Part shown: piece by piece, positions 58,949 to 64,000 of the stretch
How positions within the stretch are numbered: position 1 is the first letter of the stretch
Layout of the letters: each line of letters begins with the position of its first letter
Origin: a bacterium 1xD8-48
GTDB lineage: Bacteria > Bacillota > Clostridia > Lachnospirales > Lachnospiraceae
Assembly: GCA_009917455.1 (NCBI GenBank)
Contig: QZDS01000006.1
Location: 159,598 to 223,597, forward strand
Direction of reading: 5' to 3'
Length of the DNA: 64,000 nucleotides
Notes under the pieces: model-generated
Database searches by the model: none
What the model was told of the DNA's origin: nothing
Seen by the model: the letters and a program-made list of their open reading frames with translations, nothing else
Made by a program: the position numbers and the translations under genes

Positions 58949-59620
58949 ATGAGTAAGATTTTAATTGTTGAGGACGATTTATCTATACAGGCTTTGCTAT
59001 ATGATTTCATACAGGAGGCAGGGCATAGCGTTATACTGGCATCTGACGGGGTAGAGGCCCTTGCCAAATATTCCGGACAGGACTTTGATTTAATACTGCT
59101 TGATATTATGCTTCCCAAAATTGACGGTTTTGGTGTTTGTGAAGTTATCCGGCAAAAATCAGATGTGCCTATTATCATGCTTACGGCATTAGACGACGAG
59201 GGAAACCAGCTTAAAGGCTTGGACTTGCAAGCTGACGATTATATCACGAAGCCGTTTTCTATGCCTGTACTATTGCGGAAAATCGCCGCTGTCCTACGCC
59301 GATCATCAAAGCAGAATGATATTCCGCAGACTATGAGCTATAAGGATTTAACACTGGATTTAGAGGGGTACAAGGTTTATACAAAGGAAGAAAGCATTGA
59401 TTTAACGCCCCGCGAGTTTGAAATACTGCGGGAACTACTGATACACAAGGGCAGAATTTTAACGCGGCAAAACCTGTTACAGACACTTTGGAAATATGAG
59501 TTTTTCGGAGAAGAACGGATTGTTGACACACACATAAAAAACTTACGGAAAAAACTTGGTGCTGCTGACTATATAGAAACGATTAGAGGGGTGGGATATA
59601 GAATTGATAAGGAAGATTAA
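58949..59620 (+). CDS. OmpR-type response regulator
   Basis: 223 residues: receiver domain (IVEDD acidic pair, phosphorylation Asp in LILLDIMLP near residue 52, Thr in IIMLTA, Lys in ITKPFS) and a winged HTH (about 125-220; LTPREFEILRELL, VDTHIKNLRKKL, RGVGYR). ATG 58949 has AGGAGG about 8 nt upstream. The sensor kinase gene overlaps its 3' end. The group is the VanR-like family common in clostridial resistance loci. Confidence 0.93.
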   Translation: MSKILIVEDDLSIQALLYDFIQEAGHSVILASDGVEALAKYSGQDFDLILLDIMLPKIDGFGVCEVIRQKSDVPIIMLTALDDEGNQLKGLDLQADDYITKPFSMPVLLRKIAAVLRRSSKQNDIPQTMSYKDLTLDLEGYKVYTKEESIDLTPREFEILRELLIHKGRILTRQNLLQTLWKYEFFGEERIVDTHIKNLRKKLGAADYIETIRGVGYRIDKED

Positions 59621-61007
59621 AAGCCGATTGTCTGTTAAAGTTTTTTTGCTGACATTGTTATTGATAACGGTGTGTTGTTTTACAACATATAGTTTCATTT
59701 TACAGGCTGCCCCAAAAAACTATCAGTATGACATAGAAGATGTCGATTTGGAGCTTAGTTTTTTGCCGGATGAATTTTCGAGAACCGAAAAAGAATACGC
59801 TTATATGTTTCTTGAAGCTGAGTCTGACTGGATAGGGAAACAATACGAAAATGAATTTGAGCTGCATTTTTTTCAGTCTGACGGACAGGAAGTGAGCTTA
59901 CATGATATTAACCAACTTGTCGGTGGACGGATTAAAGATTTTGAAAAAGTTGAAAAAACAAGACCCTACACCGCTTCATTTGCTGATAGCGATTCGATTT
60001 ATACGTTATTGGTAACAAGGAATACTGCAAAACATACCCAGACAGAAGAAGCGATACAAGGGACGCTCCCAGTGCTTTGCCTTGTCGTATTGTCAGGTTC
60101 TATCATTTCAGCCTTTTTCTATTCATGGTATATGACTGCGCCTGTTAAGAAAGTGAGCAAACTTTCAAAGCAAATGGCAGATATGGATTTTAGCGGATTT
60201 TGTTCTGCCGGGCGCACTGATGAAATAGGCGTGCTATCTGACAGCCTAAATACACTCTCCCGGAAATTGGAGGTGGCTCTTTCAGAATTGCAGGAAGCCA
60301 ATCAAAAGTTACAAGCTGATATTGATATGGAAAGGCGGATTGAAAAACAGCGGGTAGAATTTTTTGCAGCAGCTTCCCATGAATTAAAAACGCCTATCAC
60401 CATTATCAAAGGACAGCTTCAAGGTATGCTCTATCAAGTGGGACGCTATAAAGACCGGGAAACATATCTTGCACAGTCTTTGGAAATTACGGACACTTTA
60501 GGGAAAATGGTACAGGAGCTTTTAACAATATCCCGATTAGATACTCCGGGTTATGCCTGCAAAAAAAGCAAGCTGAATCTTAGTAATCTGATAGTTGACT
60601 GCGTTACAGCGTTTGAAGATTTATTCATGCAAAAGGACTTGACGGCCACCCAATCCATATCCCCGGAGATTTATATTTTAGGCGATATACAGCTACTTCA
60701 AAAAGTATTGGATAATCTTTTGGGAAATGCGGCTGCGTATTCGGGAGCCGGAAATCAAGTATTGATAAAGTTATGGAAAGATACTGAAGCGCTCACCCTT
60801 ACGATTGAGAATACAGGCGCACATATCCCCGACGAAGCTATTTCCAAACTGTTTGAACCATTTTACAGGGTAGACCAGTCAAGAAACAGGCAGACAGGCG
60901 GCACAGGGTTAGGATTGTATATTGTAAAAACAATCCTTGATTTGCATGGTGCAAAAATTGATATTGCTAATACGATTCAAGGCGTTATCGTTTCCGTACA
61001 GTTTTAG
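59604..61007 (+). CDS. Sensor histidine kinase
   Basis: 467 residues starting at TTG 59604 inside the regulator gene (17-bp overlap). Membrane helix at about 12-32, an extracytoplasmic domain to about 155, second helix about 158-178, HAMP about 180-235, H-box AAASHELKTPITIIKG (His near residue 259), N-box LLGNAAAYSG and G-box TGGTGLGLYIVK. It phosphorylates the preceding regulator in response to an envelope signal. A terminator follows. Confidence 0.92.
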   Translation: MIRKIKSRLSVKVFLLTLLLITVCCFTTYSFILQAAPKNYQYDIEDVDLELSFLPDEFSRTEKEYAYMFLEAESDWIGKQYENEFELHFFQSDGQEVSLHDINQLVGGRIKDFEKVEKTRPYTASFADSDSIYTLLVTRNTAKHTQTEEAIQGTLPVLCLVVLSGSIISAFFYSWYMTAPVKKVSKLSKQMADMDFSGFCSAGRTDEIGVLSDSLNTLSRKLEVALSELQEANQKLQADIDMERRIEKQRVEFFAAASHELKTPITIIKGQLQGMLYQVGRYKDRETYLAQSLEITDTLGKMVQELLTISRLDTPGYACKKSKLNLSNLIVDCVTAFEDLFMQKDLTATQSISPEIYILGDIQLLQKVLDNLLGNAAAYSGAGNQVLIKLWKDTEALTLTIENTGAHIPDEAISKLFEPFYRVDQSRNRQTGGTGLGLYIVKTILDLHGAKIDIANTIQGVIVSVQF

Positions 61008-61026
61008 CATTTATATCTCAAAGTCG

Positions 61027-61051
61027 GCGGGCATTTAGTTTGCCGCTTTTT
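61027..61051 (+). terminator. Terminator after histidine kinase gene
   Basis: GCGGGCA (61027-61033) pairs with TGCCGC (61041-61046) with one bulged base, followed by TTTTT. Confidence 0.65.
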
Positions 61052-61183
61052 CTAACGCAAATTTGCGTTTCTCCACATAAAAAACATATTCAATTCAAAG
61101 TAGATTCAAGTCAGGACGGTATTCTTTAACTGTACCTGGAAAAGGTAACAAAGAACCGTTGTTCACAGAAAGGAGATTCTACT

Positions 61184-61975
61184 ATGAAAAAATGTTTACC
61201 CATCATCTTTGCCGCCCTCTTAATGGTAAGTGCGCTGACAGGGTGCGCAAGCCAAACAGGTTTGGCTCAACGAAATTCTTCACCCGAACAAAACAATTCT
61301 ACTGCACCGGGTGGCGAAACATCTATTAGCCAACCTGTAGCGTCAACAACCGGGGCTTCAAGCCCGACCATTTCCCCTAATACGTCTGCTGCATATGAAA
61401 AACTGATTGCATACAAGACCGAGGGCTACGGGCAGCAGAGCATAGCCGATTTTAACACAACACTTGCTTCAACGCCCGATGAATTGACAGAGTTCCTTGC
61501 CGCAGTAGCTGATGTAATAAGTACCATATCCCCCGATGACGAAAATTATGATTTCTTCACTACAACAATCAGTTTTTCGTCACAGGAATTATATGGTGAG
61601 AATATGGGAGAGGAATTTTTTATTTCTATGCCACTCTCCAAACTAAGCAGACCTTGCGACTATTTGGACGATGAGGGGGGAACGGTATATGATTTTACCT
61701 GTTTCGTTGATGCAACTGCCGTTTATTCTATCCAAGCCCCGAAATTTGTATCAGTGGCAGAACGAGATAAGGCGTTGCTTACATTCAAAGAAGAAATGCA
61801 AAATTACTTGAATGGTCTAAGTGAAGAAGAAATTGTGGGCGGCGATATTAAAAAAATGCTCATAGACAAGTCTGCTGAACTTGCAAATAGCTTGTCTACC
61901 GAAAATATGAAACTATCGCCTTGTGACATTTATATGATTGAAATCAACGGCGGAGCAGAAGAAGTCATTCAGTAA
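61184..61975 (+). CDS. Lipoprotein of unknown function linked to the two-component system
   Basis: 263 residues with a lipoprotein signal (lipobox LTGC near residue 21), a Ser/Thr/Pro-rich linker (residues about 25-65) and a globular domain rich in acidic residues. ATG 61184 has AAAGGAG about 10 nt upstream. Upstream direct repeats ATTCAA at 61093 and 61104 (11-bp spacing) fit an OmpR-type binding site in front of a possible -10 TATTCT (61120-61125), so it may be a target of the neighbouring regulator. No family recognised. Confidence 0.7.
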   Translation: MKKCLPIIFAALLMVSALTGCASQTGLAQRNSSPEQNNSTAPGGETSISQPVASTTGASSPTISPNTSAAYEKLIAYKTEGYGQQSIADFNTTLASTPDELTEFLAAVADVISTISPDDENYDFFTTTISFSSQELYGENMGEEFFISMPLSKLSRPCDYLDDEGGTVYDFTCFVDATAVYSIQAPKFVSVAERDKALLTFKEEMQNYLNGLSEEEIVGGDIKKMLIDKSAELANSLSTENMKLSPCDIYMIEINGGAEEVIQ

Positions 61976-62120
61976 TGGGTTCGGCTATGAAAAATCACAG
62001 GTATGCGATTCGAGAAAATGCTTATCAGGAATATTGGCAAGTACACAAAAGACAAACCGTGTTATTTTGCTCATGTGAGATAAAGAAGTAAAAGAAGTGT
62101 AAAAAATTTTGCCGTTCCCT

Positions 62121-62139
62121 GTCCGGCTGACTGCCGGAC
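62121..62139. terminator. Hairpin between lipoprotein and recombinase genes
   Basis: GTCCGGC-TGACT-GCCGGAC, a perfect 7-bp stem. On the minus strand an A-rich then T-rich stretch (AAAATTTTTT) follows about 15 nt later. Likely terminator of the recombinase gene. Confidence 0.55.
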
Positions 62140-62149
62140 GGGTCGGGCT

Positions 62150-63772
62150 TTAGTCGGGCAATTCTACCTTGCCGACAAAAGAGTAATAGATTTCGATTTC
62201 CTGTCTGCGGAGCTTCCCCCGGCGTTTCCCGTCAAGGGCTTCCGATTCGTGGATTACGATTTTCTCCACAAACTCCCGTAACAGGGTAGGGGTGAGTTCC
62301 TCAAAGCTGGTGTACTTGCGGACTACTTTCATAAACTTCTCGGCGTTTGCCGTGGCTTCCAGCGTCCTTGAAAGCTCGCCCTGCAGAACGGCGGCACGCT
62401 CTTTCAGTTCCTTTTGCTCGGCTTCGTAGTCTGCCGAAAGTTCCGTGAAACGCTCGTCCGATATGCGCCCCGCCACGCTGTCCTCATACAGCCGCTTGAA
62501 GATAGCGGAGAGTTCCGCAATCCGCTTTTCTGCCGCTTCCAGCTCTTTCTTCTTTGCGGCGTTCCGGCGTTTGCTCCCGTCCTCGGTCTGCTCGGTCAAC
62601 AGCTTCATAAACCGGGCTTCATGCTTGGCGGCGTAGCTGGTGACTTTCCGTAAATTCTCGGTCACTCCGGCGGTCAACAGGTCGGTGCGGATAAAGTGCG
62701 CCGTACAGTCTGCCGTGCGCTTCTTGTAGCTGCCGCAGATGTAGCAGTCCTGCCGCCGTTTGTCCGTCTGATACCTCTGCTGGTACATGACGCTGCCGCA
62801 GTCGGCACAAAAGAGTATGCCGGAGAACAAGCCCACTTCATCATAGCGGTTGGGGCGTTTGCGCTGCTTGCGTAGCTCCTGCACCCGTTCCCATGTGTCC
62901 CTGTCGATTATCTGCTCGTGGTGGTTCTCAAAGATTGCCTGTTTGTCCTCGCTGTTGTAGATAATCTTGCTGCATTTGTAGGATTGGGTGGTGGTCTTGA
63001 AGTTCACAAGGCAGCCCGTGTATTCCCGGTTTTCAAGGATATGCACCACGGTGTTCGCCGCCCACTTGCACTCGTAGCCGGGGTGGTAGCGGCGTGTGCT
63101 TCCCGTCCGGCGGTATTCCAGCGTTCCCGGCGTGGGGATTTCCTGCTCGGTAAGCATACGGGCTATCTTGGTCGGTCCATTCCCCGCAAGGCATAAGCTG
63201 TAAATCTGCCTTACTACCGGGGCGGCTTCCTCGTCAATGATGAAATTTTCGTCCTCGTCCATGAGGTAGCCGTACACGGGCTTGCTTGTGACGGGCTTCC
63301 CACTCATGCCTTTTGAGCGTTTTACCGCCCGGATTTTCTTGCTCGTATCCCTCACCAGCCATTCGTTAAAAATGTTACGCAAGGGCGCAAAATCATTCTC
63401 GCCCTGTGCGCTGTCAACGCCGTCATTGATTGCAATGAAGCGGACGCCGTTCTGTGGGAAAATCATTTCCGTGTACATTCCCACTTGAAGATAGTTTCGC
63501 CCTAACCTTGACATATCCTTTACGATAACCGTTCCCACAAGCCCCGCTTCAATGTCGGCAAGCATGGACTGGAAGCCGGGTCTTTGGAAATTTGCCCCGG
63601 AGAATCCGTCGTCCGTGTACCATTTGAGGTTGGAAAAGCCGTTCTGTTTTGCGTAGGCTTCCAGAATCCGCTTCTGGTTGCTTATGGAGTTGGATTCGCC
63701 TTGAAGCGTGTCCTCGTGCGACAATCTCGGATATAGGGCGGTAATCAGTTTTTGGGTGGTCTGTCTTGTCAT
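62150..63772 (-). CDS. Large serine recombinase (Tn4451 TnpX / Tn5397 TndX type)
   Basis: 540 residues: resolvase catalytic domain about 10-160 (YPRLS with the nucleophilic Ser; DMSRLGRNYLQVGMY), recombinase domain about 180-300, zinc ribbon with CADCGSVMY and CYICGSYKKRTADC, a coiled coil about 385-470, and a C-terminal DUF4368 (LREFVEKIVIHE). It catalyses site-specific integration and excision of clostridial mobile elements. ATG 63772 is preferred (GGAGG 5 nt upstream) over ATG 63784. It most likely mobilises an element extending right of the window. The catalytic site looks intact. Confidence 0.93.
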   Translation of the reverse strand: MTRQTTQKLITALYPRLSHEDTLQGESNSISNQKRILEAYAKQNGFSNLKWYTDDGFSGANFQRPGFQSMLADIEAGLVGTVIVKDMSRLGRNYLQVGMYTEMIFPQNGVRFIAINDGVDSAQGENDFAPLRNIFNEWLVRDTSKKIRAVKRSKGMSGKPVTSKPVYGYLMDEDENFIIDEEAAPVVRQIYSLCLAGNGPTKIARMLTEQEIPTPGTLEYRRTGSTRRYHPGYECKWAANTVVHILENREYTGCLVNFKTTTQSYKCSKIIYNSEDKQAIFENHHEQIIDRDTWERVQELRKQRKRPNRYDEVGLFSGILFCADCGSVMYQQRYQTDKRRQDCYICGSYKKRTADCTAHFIRTDLLTAGVTENLRKVTSYAAKHEARFMKLLTEQTEDGSKRRNAAKKKELEAAEKRIAELSAIFKRLYEDSVAGRISDERFTELSADYEAEQKELKERAAVLQGELSRTLEATANAEKFMKVVRKYTSFEELTPTLLREFVEKIVIHESEALDGKRRGKLRRQEIEIYYSFVGKVELPD

Positions 63773-63905
63773 GGTTTCCTCCATTTCCGACAGCCAGCCC
63801 CACTATTCCGTAGGTTTATTATACCATAGGGCGGGGCTTGCTGTACAGTCCTTTTTGCTACTTTATGTCGAAAAATATCACATTATTTTATTAAGGCTTA
63901 TCGCA

Positions 63906-64000
63906 TTACATAGCGTGTGCGGCTGTTCCTCCGGCTGCGCTTTCGGCTTCCAGCACTTTCATCATCTTGTCGGCGGCGGTGGCGGTCGTGCCTTGCTTGA
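63906..64000 (-). CDS. C-terminal end of a mobile-element protein, partial
   Basis: Minus-strand frame open to the window edge, ending ADKMMKVLEAESAAGGTAAHAM and a stop. This Ala/Gly-rich tail looks like a small protein of Tn1549-type or related conjugative elements, upstream of the recombinase on the same strand. Too short for a family name. Confidence 0.45.
   Translation of the reverse strand, partial: KQGTTATAADKMMKVLEAESAAGGTAAHAM

Overview
The window looks like the chromosome of a gut Lachnospiraceae-type Firmicute (Clostridium cluster XIVa). The signs are AGGAGG-type ribosome sites, TTGACA/TATAAT promoters, AraC/GntR/MerR/XRE regulators, sugar ABC uptake operons with lipoprotein binding proteins, clostridial alcohol dehydrogenases, and Tn4451-type mobile parts (TnpV, a large serine recombinase). 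The assignment rests on gene content only. No rRNA, tRNA or CRISPR array was seen.

Region 1 (1-15.1 kb) is an AT-rich defence island. It holds the 3' part of an OLD/TOPRIM nuclease plus a UvrD-like helicase (Gabija-like pair), an Rpn-type PD-(D/E)XK gene, a complete type II Wadjet operon (jetA-jetB-jetC-jetD), a 5'-truncated ApeA-like HEPN gene and a 5'-truncated N6-adenine methyltransferase. A non-coding repeat occurs three times (2466, 11868, 13562), each time at a boundary between modules. In the third copy the methyltransferase reading frame starts inside the repeat.

Region 2 (15.1-24.4 kb) begins with a GC-rich fragment of a conjugative element: a ParB-like gene with a frameshift, fused in frame to the C-terminal half of a sugar-phosphate isomerase/epimerase. 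Then come L-rhamnose mutarotase, a GH95-type glycosidase, its AraC regulator, a shortened sugar-binding lipoprotein, an iron alcohol dehydrogenase, REP-like hairpins and a TnpV remnant. Matching sets of ATGTCG/ATGACA boxes lie on both sides of the AraC gene.

Region 3 (24.4-45.2 kb) is metabolism and transport: an ABC exporter whose ATPase carries an N-terminal XRE domain, a second ABC-2 exporter operon led by an unannotated 51-residue membrane protein, a sorbitol/xylitol-type dehydrogenase, a chemoreceptor, a cysteine desulfidase-dipeptidase operon, and a sugar module (AraC, aldo-keto reductase, binding protein, two permeases, AraC, M24 peptidase, UroD-family protein).

Region 4 (45.2-64 kb) is accessory: a GntR/YtrA-type ABC operon, a MerR-controlled serine hydrolase-MATE operon, an AraC-EamA-DUF2000 cluster, an MFS exporter, remnants (oxidoreductase tail, response-regulator head, IS110), an FAD oxidoreductase, a two-component system with a lipoprotein, and a large serine recombinase. 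Most junctions here carry broken genes, which points to repeated insertion and deletion of mobile cargo.
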